NCBI RefSeq assembly: GCF_021352225.1
Contig: NZ_JAAUVI010000003.1
Location: forward strand, 496,001 to 560,000
DNA: 64,000 nt
DNA from: Methylobacterium sp. C25
GTDB taxonomy: Bacteria; Pseudomonadota; Alphaproteobacteria; Rhizobiales; Beijerinckiaceae
Direction of reading: 5' to 3'
The stretch's first letter is position 1; each line of letters begins with the position of its first letter. The notes beneath the pieces were generated by a model. It was not told the origin of the DNA and did no database searches. It was given only the letters and a program-made list of their open reading frames with translations. Of this stretch, positions 28,031 to 37,673 are shown in pieces. Position numbers and translations under genes: made by a program.

Positions 28031-28789
28031 TCATTCCGCCGGATCGTACAGCCGTCGCCAGGCGAACACCGAAAATACGCCCACGAGGCACGCCGCGATG
28101 CCGAACCAGGTGAAGGCGTATTGCAGGTGGTTATTCGGGAGATCGACGCGGAGCTGCCCTCCCCGCGGCCAGCCACCGGGATTGGCCGTTGCGTCGACCT
28201 CGATCATGTAGGGCGGCACATCGCCGAGCCCCTTCGCTGCGGCGATGCCGGCGATGTCGCGGTTGAACCACTCGCCGCGGGCCGGATCGGGGGCTGGCAC
28301 GAACATGGTGCGCGGCTCCGAGGCACGCAGGATCCCGATGACGGTGGTCTCGCCCGCGATCTGGCCGGCTTGTCGGTCCGCGGGGTTCTTCAGCTCGGTC
28401 GGGATGAAGCCACGATTGACCAGGATCGTCGGGCCATCGGAGCGGGCGAGGGGCGTGATCACGTAAAAACCCTGGAGGGCGCGGCCGGGCGAATCGCCGG
28501 GGGCAAGGCCGTGGACGAGGGTCTCCCTGTCGTTCTGAAAGGTGCCGCTAACACGGACTCGGCGAAATTCGTCGGCCTTCGGATCCCAGGCTCCGGGCGC
28601 GGGCAGCGCGCCCGGTGGATCCTCGTGCGAGCGCTCGATGATCCGGGCAATGAGCGCTTCTTTCTCGCCCTTGCGCTCGATCTGCCAGATGCCGAGCCCG
28701 ATCAGGATCACGAGGCAAACGAGCGAGGCGAGGCCGGGAGCGATCAAGCCGCGCCAGCGGCGATCCGGGGGTGAAGCCGAGGCACTCAC
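28031..28789 (-). CDS. SURF1-family cytochrome oxidase assembly factor
   Basis: 252-residue inner-membrane protein that helps insert haem a into subunit I of aa3-type oxidase. Two membrane helices flank a periplasmic domain: an N-terminal one (PGLASLVCLVILIGLGIWQIERK) and a C-terminal one (FTWFGIAACLVGVFSVFAWRR). WQIERK, NRGFIP and NNHLQYAFTWF are SURF1 signatures. It starts at GTG 28789, whose last two bases form the TGA of the DUF983 gene, so translation is coupled. Confidence 0.9.
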   Translation of the reverse strand: MSASASPPDRRWRGLIAPGLASLVCLVILIGLGIWQIERKGEKEALIARIIERSHEDPPGALPAPGAWDPKADEFRRVRVSGTFQNDRETLVHGLAPGDSPGRALQGFYVITPLARSDGPTILVNRGFIPTELKNPADRQAGQIAGETTVIGILRASEPRTMFVPAPDPARGEWFNRDIAGIAAAKGLGDVPPYMIEVDATANPGGWPRGGQLRVDLPNNHLQYAFTWFGIAACLVGVFSVFAWRRLYDPAE

Positions 28790-29157
28790 GACCGGAAACG
28801 TCCCTGCTCGGCCTTGTTGTGGTACTGTAGGGCGGCGAGCATCCCCTTGAGCGGACGCACCAGCGCCAGGCTCAGGCCGATCGAGAGCGATCCGGCGACG
28901 ACGGCATGGACCCAGATCGGCGGCTCGAAGGTGATCTCCATCCAGAGCGCGAGGCCAACCACCACGACGCCGACGATGGACATCACGAAGAAGGCCGGTC
29001 CGTCGGCCGAGTCGAAGGCCGAAAAATCCTGGCCGCAGACCTCGCAAGTCGGCCGGAAGCTCAGGAAGCCGTTGAACATGTGACCCTCGCCGCAGCGCGG
29101 GCAGCGGCCTCTGAGGCCTGTCGGGATCGGCGGTGGAGCGTTGCTCGATACGGGCAC
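28786..29157 (-). CDS. DUF983-family membrane protein
   Basis: 123-residue protein with two CxxC pairs (GRCPRCGEG and CEVCGQD), probably a zinc ribbon, followed by two hydrophobic helices (FFVMSIVGVVVVGLALWM and AVVAGSLSIGLSLALV). DUF983 genes lie in cytochrome oxidase clusters across alphaproteobacteria and are presumed assembly factors; the biochemical role is not known. GTG start at 29157. It overlaps SURF1 and is separated from ctaE by an intrinsic terminator. Confidence 0.85.
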   Translation of the reverse strand: MPVSSNAPPPIPTGLRGRCPRCGEGHMFNGFLSFRPTCEVCGQDFSAFDSADGPAFFVMSIVGVVVVGLALWMEITFEPPIWVHAVVAGSLSIGLSLALVRPLKGMLAALQYHNKAEQGRFRS

Positions 29158-29214
29158 GGAGGGGACCTTCTTCGGCTCGCCCCTGATATGGGCAACGCCC
29201 CGCCTTCGGGCATG

Positions 29215-29239
29215 AAAAAGGGCGGCTCGCGCCGCCCTT
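29215..29239 (-). terminator. intrinsic terminator of the cox operon
   Basis: On the minus strand AAGGGCGGC pairs with GCCGCCCTT over a 4-nt loop, followed by a T-run. It lies 46 bp after the ctaE stop and separates the cox genes from DUF983-SURF1. Confidence 0.8.
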
Positions 29240-29284
29240 CAGGGTTGTCCGCCGCGCAAGGCGGGGACGGGTCTGCGCGACGCC

Positions 29285-30148
29285 TCAGCCGTGAGCGGCA
29301 GCGTGGCCGAAGCCGGAACCCCACACGTAGATGGCGGCGAAGAGGAACAGCCACACCACATCGACGAAGTGCCAGTACCAAGCGGCGAACTCGAAGCCGA
29401 GGTGCTGCTTGACGGTGAAGTCGCCGGCATAGGCGCGCATCAGGCAGATCGCGAGGAAGATCGTACCGATGATGACGTGAGCGCCATGGAAGCCCGTCGC
29501 CATGAAGAAGGTCGACGAGTAGATGCTGCCCGAGAAGCCGAAATGCGCGTGGCTGTACTCATAGGCCTGGCACGCGGTAAACAGCACGCCGAGGATGATG
29601 GTCAACCAGAGGCCGTATTTGAGGCCCTTGCGATCGTCATGCAGCAGAGCGTGGTGCGCCCAGGTGATTGTGGTGCCCGAGGTCAGCAGGATCAGGGTGT
29701 TGAGCAGCGGCAGGTGCCAGGGGTCGAAGGCTTCGATGCCCTTCGGCGGCCAGGTGCCACCCGTGAACTCGACGCGCTGCGTCTGGATCGGGTCGGCCGT
29801 GTAGAGCGCGGCCTCGAAATAGGCCCAGAACCACGCGACGAAGAACATCACCTCGGAGGCGATGAACATCATCATGCCGTAGCGGTGATGGAGCTGGACG
29901 ACGCGGGTGTGATCGCCCGTATTGGCCTCGTGCGCGACGTCCTTCCACCAGGAGAGCATGGTGTAGAGGATGCCGAGGAAGCCGGCGCCGAACATGTACG
30001 GGCCGACCGCGAGGCCGCCGAGCGTCAGGCTCTTCATCCAAAAGACCGCGCCGGTCGTGGTGATGAAGCCGGAGAAGGCACCGATCAGCGGCCACGGGCT
30101 CGGATTGAGGATGTGGTAGTCGTGATTCTTGGCGTGCGCCTCGGCCAT
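29285..30148 (-). CDS. ctaE: cytochrome c oxidase subunit III
   Basis: 287-residue membrane subunit of aa3-type oxidase with seven predicted helices, stabilising subunit I. Characteristic segments are [17 protein letters not shown] at the start, [17 protein letters not shown], and [12 protein letters not shown] with the family Glu and His residues, ending in [20 protein letters not shown]. Last gene of the cta cluster, followed by an intrinsic terminator. Confidence 0.96.
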   Translation of the reverse strand: MAEAHAKNHDYHILNPSPWPLIGAFSGFITTTGAVFWMKSLTLGGLAVGPYMFGAGFLGILYTMLSWWKDVAHEANTGDHTRVVQLHHRYGMMMFIASEVMFFVAWFWAYFEAALYTADPIQTQRVEFTGGTWPPKGIEAFDPWHLPLLNTLILLTSGTTITWAHHALLHDDRKGLKYGLWLTIILGVLFTACQAYEYSHAHFGFSGSIYSSTFFMATGFHGAHVIIGTIFLAICLMRAYAGDFTVKQHLGFEFAAWYWHFVDVVWLFLFAAIYVWGSGFGHAAAHG

Positions 30149-30306
30149 CGAAAAGCTCTCCTCTCCCCGGCCTTCGCCGCCACCGGCTGGCCCCGTTTCA
30201 CCTTGTCGACGATCGGCTTAGCACCGGCCTTCGAACTTGAAGCTCTATCTTGGGCCTCGGCCCATTGTCACGCTTGCGCGTGGAAGAAAGTCGTCCGCGT
30301 CCCCGC

Positions 30307-30897
30307 TCAGCCGCCCTTCTTGCCGTCGGCCGCCGCCACGGGCGTGCCGTTGCGGGAAGGGAAATAGGTGTAGGACAGGGTCATCTCGCCGAGATCGCCG
30401 ATATCGGGATCCTTCCGAAGACCCTGGTCGACGTAGAAGACCAGCGGATAATCGGCACTCTCACCCGGCTGCAGCGTGTGCTCGCTGAAGCAGAAGCACT
30501 CGACCTTCACGAAATAGCTGCCCATCAGCCCGGGCTGCACGTTGAAGGCCGCGATCCCCGTCGCGGGCTTCGAGCCCGTGTTGGTCACCTTGAAGAACAC
30601 GGTCTTGGTTTCGCCCGGCACGGCGTCGACGCTCGTCACCTCGGGCTGGAAGCGCCAGGTGAGGGTCGGGGCAACATTGGTGTCGAAGTGGACCCGCAGG
30701 GGCTTGGAGGTCGCATCCGCAGAGGCAGTCGGCGCGGCGCCTGTCCGCGGCGTGCCGTCATAGCCCGTCGCCTTGCAGAACATGTTGTAGAGCGGCACCG
30801 AGGCGAAGGCGAGCCCGGTCATCCCTGCGACCACACCGGCACAGGCGAGCGCCGTCCAGCGCGCTCCATTCTGCGGAGGCCGGCCCGTGGCGCTCAC
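30307..30897 (-). CDS. ctaG: cytochrome oxidase assembly protein CtaG (Cox11), CuB delivery
   Basis: 196-residue copper chaperone that helps build the CuB centre of subunit I. One N-terminal helix (WTALACAGVVAGMTGLAFASVPLYNMFC) anchors a periplasmic domain. The copper motif CFCF (VECFCFSEHTL) is present, as is the conserved cysteine in PLYNMFCKATGYDG. GTG start at 30897 overlaps the TGA of the short gene upstream (GTGA), implying coupling. Confidence 0.95.
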   Translation of the reverse strand: MSATGRPPQNGARWTALACAGVVAGMTGLAFASVPLYNMFCKATGYDGTPRTGAAPTASADATSKPLRVHFDTNVAPTLTWRFQPEVTSVDAVPGETKTVFFKVTNTGSKPATGIAAFNVQPGLMGSYFVKVECFCFSEHTLQPGESADYPLVFYVDQGLRKDPDIGDLGEMTLSYTYFPSRNGTPVAAADGKKGG

Positions 30898-31058
30898 AGC
30901 GGGCGCTCCAGGATCTGGGGGCCGAGCTTGGCGATCGTCAGCACGAAGAACAGGATCACCAGGGCGCCGAGCGTCAGCGCGATGGCGACGGAGCGCTTGC
31001 GGCGCGCCTTCTCCTCTTCGGGCGTCAGCGCTCTGACCTGAAACTTCGGTTCCATCAT
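30894..31058 (-). CDS. short CoxF-like membrane protein, 54 aa
   Basis: Short gene between ctaB and ctaG. The product has a charged cytoplasmic start (MMEPKFQVRALTPEEEKARR), then one helix (SVAIALTLGALVILFFVLTI) and a short tail ending ILERPL. Position and design match the small CoxF proteins found between ctaB and ctaG in Rhizobiales. The start may be either of two adjacent ATG codons (31058 or 31055). It sits 6 bp after the ctaB stop and overlaps the ctaG start by 4 bp. Confidence 0.82.
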   Translation of the reverse strand: MMEPKFQVRALTPEEEKARRKRSVAIALTLGALVILFFVLTIAKLGPQILERPL

Positions 31059-31064
31059 GGCGCG

Positions 31065-32021
31065 TCAGGCGATGACGGCGCGGAACAGGCCGAAGCCGTG
31101 TTCCACCAGAAGCCCCGCGAAGAGCAGGAGCAGGTACAGGATCGAGAAGCCAAACAGGCCCATTGCTGCCCGACGCTCGGCCTCGCCCTCGCGCAGGCGG
31201 AAGACCTGCATGGCGCCCGCGAGCATGCCGAGGCCGCCGAAAGCCGCGATCACCGCATAGAGCCAGCCGCCGAAGCCCATGGCGACGGGGACGAGGCCGA
31301 GCGGGGCGAGCAGCAGCGTGTACCAGACGATCTGGCGGCGGGTGGAGTCAGGACCGGCCACGTTCGGCATCATCGGGATGCCGGCCTTGGCGTAGTCGCC
31401 GCTCTTCACGAGCGCCAGCGCCCAGAAATGCGGCGGCGTCCAGATGAAGATGATCAGAAACAGGACAACGGAGTCGAGGCTGACATGGCCCGTCACCGCG
31501 GCCTGCCCGACGATAGGCGGGAGTGCTCCGGCAGCGCCGCCGATGACGATGTTCTGAGCGGTCGCCCGCTTCAGCCACATCGAATAGACGACGGCGTAGA
31601 ACACGATGGTGAAAGCGAGAAGCCCTGCGGCGAGCCAGTTCGAGGCGAGGCCGAGGATCAGCACAGAACCGACCGAGAGGACCATCCCGAAGGCGAGCGC
31701 CTCGTTCGGCAGAATGCGGCCGTCGGGGATCGGACGCTTGGCGGTGCGCGTCATCAGCGCGTCGATGTCGGCATCCCACCACATGTTGAGACAGCCCGAC
31801 GCGCCAGCGCCCACGGCGATCATCAGCAGCGAGATGGCGGCGATGATCGGGCTGACCTGCGGGTGCGAGATCACCATGCCGACCAGCGCGGTGAAGATGA
31901 CGAGCACCATCACCCGCGGCTTCAGCAGGGCGAAGAAGTCCGAGACCTCACCGCCGGCCGCGCTGGCGGTCGGATTGAAGGCTTGCGCCTCGCCGGAGAG
32001 GCTGTTCGACAGGCTCGACAT
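31065..32021 (-). CDS. ctaB: protohaem IX farnesyltransferase (haem O synthase)
   Basis: Converts haem b and farnesyl diphosphate to haem O, the first step of haem A synthesis. It is a 318-residue UbiA-family prenyltransferase with about nine helices. The Asp-rich motif [15 protein letters not shown] binds the diphosphate via Mg2+, and [12 protein letters not shown] carries the second conserved region. The ATG at 32021 (MSSLSNSL) gives the usual length; the frame is open well upstream. It follows ctaD after 169 bp containing strong hairpins. Confidence 0.95.
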   Translation of the reverse strand: MSSLSNSLSGEAQAFNPTASAAGGEVSDFFALLKPRVMVLVIFTALVGMVISHPQVSPIIAAISLLMIAVGAGASGCLNMWWDADIDALMTRTAKRPIPDGRILPNEALAFGMVLSVGSVLILGLASNWLAAGLLAFTIVFYAVVYSMWLKRATAQNIVIGGAAGALPPIVGQAAVTGHVSLDSVVLFLIIFIWTPPHFWALALVKSGDYAKAGIPMMPNVAGPDSTRRQIVWYTLLLAPLGLVPVAMGFGGWLYAVIAAFGGLGMLAGAMQVFRLREGEAERRAAMGLFGFSILYLLLLFAGLLVEHGFGLFRAVIA

Positions 32022-32092
32022 GAAAACCGCGTTTCGGATCGGTTGAACCAAAGTCCTTTCAGGCTCGCGCGGCCCTCGGGGGCCGAACCGCC

Positions 32093-32164
32093 CTTTCCGG
32101 GATGCCGTCGCCGCGAGGGCCTGGGGCATCCGGGAAAGAGCGAGGACCGCCGCAGCGGTCCTCG
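32093..32164 (-). terminator. double hairpin between ctaD and ctaB
   Basis: Two stems lie here: 32093-32106 with 32125-32138 (14 bp, one mismatch), and 32141-32150 with 32155-32164 (10 bp perfect, CGCA loop). On the minus strand the second hairpin comes first, 27 bp after the ctaD stop, and is followed by CTCTTTCCC. They could attenuate or process the transcript so that ctaD is expressed above the assembly genes. Confidence 0.6.
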
Positions 32165-32190
32165 CGATGTTTCGTCGTCGTCTGAGCGGC

Positions 32191-33816
32191 TTAGTGGGCC
32201 GGCTCGTCGACGATCTGCGGAAGCGTCTCGTACTGGTGGAAGGGAGGCGGCGACGACAGGGTCCATTCCAGCGTCGTGGCGCCCTCGCCCCACGGATTGT
32301 CGGCAGCGCGAGTCTTCGAACGGAAGGCCAGGATGATGCCGATGAAGAACACCACCATGCCGAGCGCGAAGATGTGGCCGCCCCAGGTCGCGACCTTGTG
32401 CCAGGGCGCGAAGGCTTCCGGATAGTCCGCGTAGCGGCGCGGCATGCCGGCGAGGCCGAGGAAGTGCATCGGGAAGAACAGGACGTTCGCACCGATGAAG
32501 GCCAGCCAGAAGTGCAGCTTACCGGCCCATTCCGGGATGACGTGGCCGGTCATCTTCGGGAACCAGTAGTAGACACCGGCGAAGATGATGAACACGGCGC
32601 CGAGCGAGAGCACGTAGTGGAAGTGCGCGACGACGTAGTAGGTGTCGTGCAGGTACTTATCGACTGCCGAGTTCGCGAGCACGACGCCGGTGACGCCGCC
32701 GACCGTGAACAGGAAGATGAAGCCGACTGCCCAGTGCATCGCAGCGGTGAAGCGGATCGAACCGCCCCACATCGTCGCGATCCAGGAGAAGATCTTCACG
32801 CCAGTCGGGACCGCGATCACCATCGTGGCGAACACGAAGTAGGACTGCGTCTGGAGCGACAGGCCGACCGTGTACATGTGGTGCGCCCACACAACGAAGC
32901 CGACGACGCCGATCGCGACCATGGCATAGGCCATCGCGAGGTAGCCGAAGACCGGCTTCTTCGAGAAGGTCGCGATGATGTGCGAGACGATGCCGAAGGC
33001 CGGCAGGATCATCACGTACACCTCGGGGTGACCGAAGAACCAGAACAGGTGCTGGTAGAGAACCGGGTCACCACCGCCCTCGGGCGCGAAGAAGGTCGTG
33101 CCGAAGTTGCGGTCCGTGAGCAGCATGGTGATCGCGCCGGCGAGCACCGGGAGCGAGAGCAGCAGCAGGAAGGCGGTGACCAGCTCGGCCCAAGCGAAGA
33201 GCGGCATCTTGTGCAGCGTCATGCCCGGGGCGCGCATGTTCAGGATCGTGGTGATGAAGTTGATCGCGCCGAGGATCGAGCCGGCACCGGCGAGGTGCAG
33301 CGAGAAGATCGCAAAATCGACGGCCGGACCAGGATGGCCAGCAGATGACAGCGGCGGATAGACGGTCCAGCCCGTACCCGCGCCGGCGGCGCCGGGTGCG
33401 CCCTCGACGAAGAGCGAGCAGACCAGGCTGCAGAAGCCTGCGACGGTCAGCCAGAACGAGATGTTGTTCATGCGCGGGAACGCCATGTCCGGCGCGCCAA
33501 TCATCAAGGGCACGAACCAGTTGCCGAAGCCGCCGATCAGTGCCGGCATCACCATGAAGAACACCATGATGAGGCCGTGACCCGTGACGAACACGTTATA
33601 GGTCTGCGGATTGGTGAAATACTGGAGCCCCGGCTCCTCCATCTCCATGCGGATGCCGAAGGAAAGGAACGCGCCTACGCAGCCCGCGAAGAACGCGAAC
33701 AGCAGGTAGAGCGTGCCGATGTCCTTGTGGTTGGTCGACAGGAACCAACGGGCGAAGAAGGACGGCTTGTGATCGTCGTGGGCATCATGCCCGGCATGTG
33801 CTGCGGCGGTTGCCAT
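32191..33816 (-). CDS. ctaD: cytochrome c oxidase subunit I
   Basis: 541-residue catalytic subunit of aa3-type oxidase, with 12 helices carrying haem a and the haem a3-CuB centre. The [17 protein letters not shown] segment holds the CuB His and the His-Tyr crosslink, [10 protein letters not shown] carries the paired CuB histidines, and [10 protein letters not shown] has the haem ligands. The Asp of the D-channel region is in [20 protein letters not shown]. In an operon downstream of ctaC. Confidence 0.97.
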   Translation of the reverse strand: MATAAAHAGHDAHDDHKPSFFARWFLSTNHKDIGTLYLLFAFFAGCVGAFLSFGIRMEMEEPGLQYFTNPQTYNVFVTGHGLIMVFFMVMPALIGGFGNWFVPLMIGAPDMAFPRMNNISFWLTVAGFCSLVCSLFVEGAPGAAGAGTGWTVYPPLSSAGHPGPAVDFAIFSLHLAGAGSILGAINFITTILNMRAPGMTLHKMPLFAWAELVTAFLLLLSLPVLAGAITMLLTDRNFGTTFFAPEGGGDPVLYQHLFWFFGHPEVYVMILPAFGIVSHIIATFSKKPVFGYLAMAYAMVAIGVVGFVVWAHHMYTVGLSLQTQSYFVFATMVIAVPTGVKIFSWIATMWGGSIRFTAAMHWAVGFIFLFTVGGVTGVVLANSAVDKYLHDTYYVVAHFHYVLSLGAVFIIFAGVYYWFPKMTGHVIPEWAGKLHFWLAFIGANVLFFPMHFLGLAGMPRRYADYPEAFAPWHKVATWGGHIFALGMVVFFIGIILAFRSKTRAADNPWGEGATTLEWTLSSPPPFHQYETLPQIVDEPAH

Positions 33817-33894
33817 CGGGTCTGACCTTAAATCGGGTATCGTATGATCAGGCGAATGGGATCGGGCGGATGGCCGCCCGTCCCGCGTGCGTCC

Positions 33895-34731
33895 TTACTT
33901 GGCCGAAGCGAGCCGTGAGCCACCGTCGATCGCGGCGTACTTGGTCTTCGCTTCCTTGAGCCAGGCCGCATAGGCCTCATCGCTGACCACCTTCACGACG
34001 ATCGGCATGTAGGCGTGGCGCATGCCACAGAGCTCCGAGCACTGGCCGTGATAGGTGCCCTCGCGCTCGGCCTTGAACCATGTCTCGTTGAGGCGGCCAG
34101 GGATCGCGTCGATCTTGCCGCCGAAGGAGGGCATCGCCCAGGAATGGATCACGTCGGTCGAGGTCACCTGGACCCTCACGACCTTGTTCACCGGGACGAC
34201 CATCTCGTTGTCGGTCTGGAGGAGCTTGGGCTCCTTATCCTCGTCGATATTGGCGTCGAAGGTGAAGCCGCCATCCTCGCCGACCTTCGGGTACTCGTAG
34301 GTCCAGTACCAGGCATGGCCGGTGACCTTCACGGTCACGTCCGAATTCGGCACGATCAGCTGAGTGCGCAGCATGCGGAACGAGGGAATGGCGACGGCGA
34401 CGAGGATCAGGACCGGGATGATGGTCCAGGCAATCTCGATCGCGGTGTTGTGCGTCGTGCGGGAAGGCGTCGGGTTGGCCTTCTCGTTGAAGCGGACGAT
34501 GCAGTAGATCAGCAGCCCCAGCACGAAGACCGAGATCACGGCGGCCAGCACGTGGAGCCAGCCCTCGAACGAGGCGAGCTGGGCGGCTTCGGCCGTCACC
34601 GGCGTCTGGCGATCCATCTGCCACGGCACCGGCACGCCGGGCTCCGCGAAGGCAGAGGTGGTGGTGACGAGCAGGGCGCCGAGCGCGGCGAATCCCCATT
34701 TAGACCGATGTTTCGCCTGCGCCGTCCGCAT
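33895..34731 (-). CDS. ctaC: cytochrome c oxidase subunit II
   Basis: 278-residue subunit with a cleavable signal (ALGALLVTTTSAFA), two helices (WLHVLAAVISVFVLGLLIY and WTIIPVLILVAVAIPSF) and a periplasmic cupredoxin domain. The CuA site is complete: the His in VIHSWAMPSFG, and QCSELCGMRHAYMPI with two Cys, Met and His. It accepts electrons from cytochrome c. First gene of the minus-strand cluster; divergent from fdhD across 284 bp. Confidence 0.97.
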   Translation of the reverse strand: MRTAQAKHRSKWGFAALGALLVTTTSAFAEPGVPVPWQMDRQTPVTAEAAQLASFEGWLHVLAAVISVFVLGLLIYCIVRFNEKANPTPSRTTHNTAIEIAWTIIPVLILVAVAIPSFRMLRTQLIVPNSDVTVKVTGHAWYWTYEYPKVGEDGGFTFDANIDEDKEPKLLQTDNEMVVPVNKVVRVQVTSTDVIHSWAMPSFGGKIDAIPGRLNETWFKAEREGTYHGQCSELCGMRHAYMPIVVKVVSDEAYAAWLKEAKTKYAAIDGGSRLASAK

Positions 34732-35015
34732 GTGCCTTCCCTGGCTCCCCGTTATTCTCTTGATTTCGCGACCGCCCGTTCGCAGATAGCGACTGTGCAG
34801 TGCGAGGTCCTGTCACGCGGGGAGAGCCCAAGGCGAGGCTATCACTGCGAGATCGTCGGACCGCGACGTAGAACCATACTGATCACAATCACGCAACCGC
34901 CAAGAGTGCCGCACGGCCAAGTTCCGCGCATGACTTAAGGCGAACGCTGCATGCCGCCCCAACACTCGTTAGTATTTTGTTGGGTTTTGCGCTCTGGGAT
35001 GCGAGCCTGACGCCG

Positions 35016-35876
35016 ATGGCAACGACCGAATTGGCCGCCCCCGATTCCGAAGGCTGCGACACAACGTTGCCGGGTACCAGCCTGTGCGTGTCGGTGCTCG
35101 TTGTCGCCTATGACGATCCCGAGCCGCGCGCGGACAGCCGGCCGCTCGCGGTCGAGATGCCGGTCAACATCGTCTATGGCAGCGTGCCCTACGCGGTGAT
35201 GATGACGAGCCCGGCGGATCTCGAGGATTTCGCCTACGGTTTCAGCCTGACCGAGGGCATCGTCGAGGCTGCGGACGAGATCCGCTCGGCCCTCGTCGAG
35301 CAGGGTGACGGCGGCTTGCGGCTCCTCGTCGATCTCGCGCCGGGACGTCTGCGCGAACACCTCGCCCGCAAGCGCGCGATCAGCGGCCGGACCGGCTGCG
35401 GCGTCTGCGGCATCGACGACCTCGCCGCCCTGCCCCTTGCCTCACCACGCAGTGGCAAGGGCCCGGATGTCGCGATCTCGGCCATCAAGACGGCGCTCGA
35501 CGGGCTTCACGAGAAACAGAGGCTCAACCGCGAGACGCGCGCGGTTCATGCCGCAGCCTGGGCGCGGCTCGACGGGAGCGTCTTTGCGGTCCGCGAGGAT
35601 GTCGGTCGCCACAATGCCCTCGACAAGCTGATCGGGGCGCTGATGCGGGCAGGCGAGGATCCGGACCAGGGCTTCCTCATCATCACGAGCCGCTGCTCGT
35701 TCGAGATGGCCGAGAAGGCGGCGACCTTCGGCGCCTCCGTCATCGTGGCAATCTCGGCGCCGACTTCGCTGGCGATCGAGCGAGCCCGGCGCCACGACCT
35801 GACGCTCTGCGCCATAGCCCGCTCCGACACGTTGACGGTTTTTTCCGGCCGCGAGCGGCTGCTGCTCGGGGCATAG
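35016..35876 (+). CDS. fdhD: formate dehydrogenase accessory sulphurtransferase FdhD
   Basis: Transfers sulphur from the cysteine desulphurase to the molybdenum/tungsten cofactor of formate dehydrogenases. It has 286 residues. The CxxC motif GRTGCGVCG is present, with the family segments YGFSLTEGIV, VGRHNALDKLIG and SRCSFEMAEKAA. The ATG at 35016 gives the family length. Formate is the end product of oxalate breakdown and of methylotrophy, so the gene fits the wider metabolism, though no fdh subunit gene is in the window. Confidence 0.94.
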   Translation: MATTELAAPDSEGCDTTLPGTSLCVSVLVVAYDDPEPRADSRPLAVEMPVNIVYGSVPYAVMMTSPADLEDFAYGFSLTEGIVEAADEIRSALVEQGDGGLRLLVDLAPGRLREHLARKRAISGRTGCGVCGIDDLAALPLASPRSGKGPDVAISAIKTALDGLHEKQRLNRETRAVHAAAWARLDGSVFAVREDVGRHNALDKLIGALMRAGEDPDQGFLIITSRCSFEMAEKAATFGASVIVAISAPTSLAIERARRHDLTLCAIARSDTLTVFSGRERLLLGA

Positions 35877-35949
35877 GCCAGACATCTTTCCGGCATTCCC
35901 GGACGCCGACGGCGAACCCGGAATGCCGGCGCTGGAACCGGGAGTTCCG

Positions 35950-37194
35950 TCAGTTGGCCGCTGGCGGTGGCGTGTCGCCGCTCGGTGCAGGGCTGGCACC
36001 CGGCACCGTCGACGTCCCACCGATGATGCGGACCTTGCGCTTGGCATCGCCGCTCGGCGGGTCCTGCCACTGCTGATTCGCGGCTTCCTTGGCCTCCGGT
36101 TTCGGAGCCTCGGCGGCGGAGGGCACAGCCGTCGACTTGGCTTCGGAAGGCTTGGCTTCGGTCGAGCCTCCCTCGGCCGCTGGCTTGTCGACGACCTGCG
36201 GCACGGCGGGGGCCTCGGGAGGCTTCTCCGCTGCCTGGGCCGGTGCCGGAACCTCGGCTGGCTTCTCGGAAACCGGGGGCGCAGCCAGTTTCTCCGCGGG
36301 AGCAGGCTCGGCCGGCTTCTCGGCTGCCTTCTCCTCGTGCACAGGCAGCTTCGCGGCCGGCAGCAGCGGCGCGGCTTCGCCCTTCGGCAGGCCGACATCA
36401 GCCTTGGCCGGATCGGGCGCATTGGCGACGTCGGGTACCTTCGCGGGCTCGGGCGTTGCGGCGGTATTCGGGGCGGCCTGCTCGGTCGGCGCCACCGGCG
36501 GGACCGGCGCCTCCGGAGCCACGCGCGGCGCGGCGGGCTTTGCCGGCGGGGTGAGCTTAGCGGTTTTGCGCTGTGCAGCCTTTTCGGCCTTCCGAGCATC
36601 CGATTTGGCGCTCGGGCGGCCATCGGGATTCACGCCGAAGGTGTCGGGATTACCGGCTCCAGGTCGCGCGGCGAGCCTCGGAGCCCGCTCGACCTCGGTG
36701 TGCAATGACGGGCGTGGCAGCGGGATGTCCCCCGGCGGCAGCATCGCGTCGGGATCGCGGGAACGGTGGCGTGCGGCAACATCGTCCTCGGTCCAGCCAT
36801 AGCCAGGGGCAGCCCGTGCTACCCGGTTCGGCGGTGCATCGAGGCGCTGGCGACCGAAGATCGCGCCGTCCCCGGCATCGACATAGAGCCGGACGCGGTT
36901 GCCGGCCGGATTCGTCGCATCGACGACATAGGCGCGTCCGTCGAACCGGGGCCGGCCGATTTCGCTGAAGCCGCGATCCTGCAGCCGGTAGACGACGGCG
37001 CGTGGCGGAATTGGGGCCATCTCGTCCTCGTAGACCGGCGCCCGGTAGGTCCCGACATAGCCGTAGGCGTACTGGGCGGAGGCCTCGCGTGCGCCCAGGA
37101 GCGACAGGACGGTCGCTCCGAGCATCGCGGCGCGAAGGACACGGGTGTGGCGGGAAATCGTGCGGAACGTCCGCGTACGGCGCATGGATGCCAT
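35950..37194 (-). CDS. secreted Pro/Ala/Lys-rich protein of unknown function
   Basis: About 414 residues. An N-terminal signal (AAMLGATVLSLLGAREASA) is followed by a short ordered region (YVGTYRAPVYEDEMAPIPPRAVVYRLQDRGFSEIGRPRFDG, split here as two motifs: AVVYRLQDRGF and DGRAYVVDATNPAGNRVRL) resembling PepSY-like or property-poor rhizobial envelope proteins. From about residue 200 onward it is low complexity, with repeated Pro-Ala-Glu-Lys units, probably disordered and spanning the periplasm. The ATG at 37194 is one of two close options (37185). Confidence 0.72.
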   Translation of the reverse strand: MASMRRTRTFRTISRHTRVLRAAMLGATVLSLLGAREASAQYAYGYVGTYRAPVYEDEMAPIPPRAVVYRLQDRGFSEIGRPRFDGRAYVVDATNPAGNRVRLYVDAGDGAIFGRQRLDAPPNRVARAAPGYGWTEDDVAARHRSRDPDAMLPPGDIPLPRPSLHTEVERAPRLAARPGAGNPDTFGVNPDGRPSAKSDARKAEKAAQRKTAKLTPPAKPAAPRVAPEAPVPPVAPTEQAAPNTAATPEPAKVPDVANAPDPAKADVGLPKGEAAPLLPAAKLPVHEEKAAEKPAEPAPAEKLAAPPVSEKPAEVPAPAQAAEKPPEAPAVPQVVDKPAAEGGSTEAKPSEAKSTAVPSAAEAPKPEAKEAANQQWQDPPSGDAKRKVRIIGGTSTVPGASPAPSGDTPPPAAN

Positions 37195-37502
37195 GTGGCT
37201 TCTCTTTCGCCCCCTCATCGTTGCTCGTCTCAGCCTCGACCGGCGGCGGATCTTGAAGACCCTGTTGCCTCCGGTCCGATCAGCGGAGCCGTTACTCCGC
37301 ATTCCCCTCGTGATCGGCAGACTCGCTTCAAGCAGCCGATCGGGGCAGAAATGCGGGACGAAAGTGGCAAGCGGTCTCGGCGCTCGATTCACGATTTGCC
37401 AAGGCTGATGCGCAGCCCCGGCCGCGCCCCTTGGCGGAAGCGTGTTTGCCGTTGCGATCGGGCTCTTGCTGGAGTTGATAAAATCTGGCAACGTCACCTT
37501 AT

Positions 37503-37524
37503 AGGACAGTGAGACTGTCCTTTT
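37503..37524 (+). terminator. hairpin with T-run, gltB leader
   Basis: AGGACAGT pairs perfectly with ACTGTCCT around a GAG loop and is followed by TTTC. It has the form of an intrinsic terminator, but no plus-strand gene ends here. It may instead be an operator or a 5'-end structure, since a possible -10 box overlaps its first bases. Confidence 0.5.
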
Positions 37525-37558
37525 CTCGAACTGCCGAAGGCCGGCAGGAGCGGTTGGC

Positions 37559-37630
37559 GTGAACGACACGACGTCGAAACGAACCGAGATGCCGATTGCC
37601 GACGTGGCGATCTGGGCGAACGCCGGCTGA
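37559..37630 (+). CDS. possible 23-residue leader peptide or small protein
   Basis: GTG-initiated ORF with AGGAG 8 nt upstream. The product is MNDTTSKRTEMPIADVAIW followed by ANAG. It is enclosed between two terminator-like hairpins (37503-37524 and 37647-37673), the arrangement of a self-contained small gene or of a leader peptide ahead of gltB. No family recognised; it is not PqqA-like. No run of regulatory codons (for example Gln or Glu) is obvious. Confidence 0.4.
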   Translation: MNDTTSKRTEMPIADVAIWANAG

Positions 37631-37646
37631 GCGAGACAGCCGGTGT

Positions 37647-37673
37647 GGCGCCCGCGGGTTGCGGGCGCCCTTT
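37647..37673 (+). terminator. strong hairpin 128 bp before the gltB start
   Basis: GGCGCCCGC pairs with GCGGGCGCC over a 5-nt loop, followed by CTTT. It lies 16 bp after the 23-codon ORF stop. It could terminate that small transcript or attenuate transcription into gltB. Confidence 0.6.
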
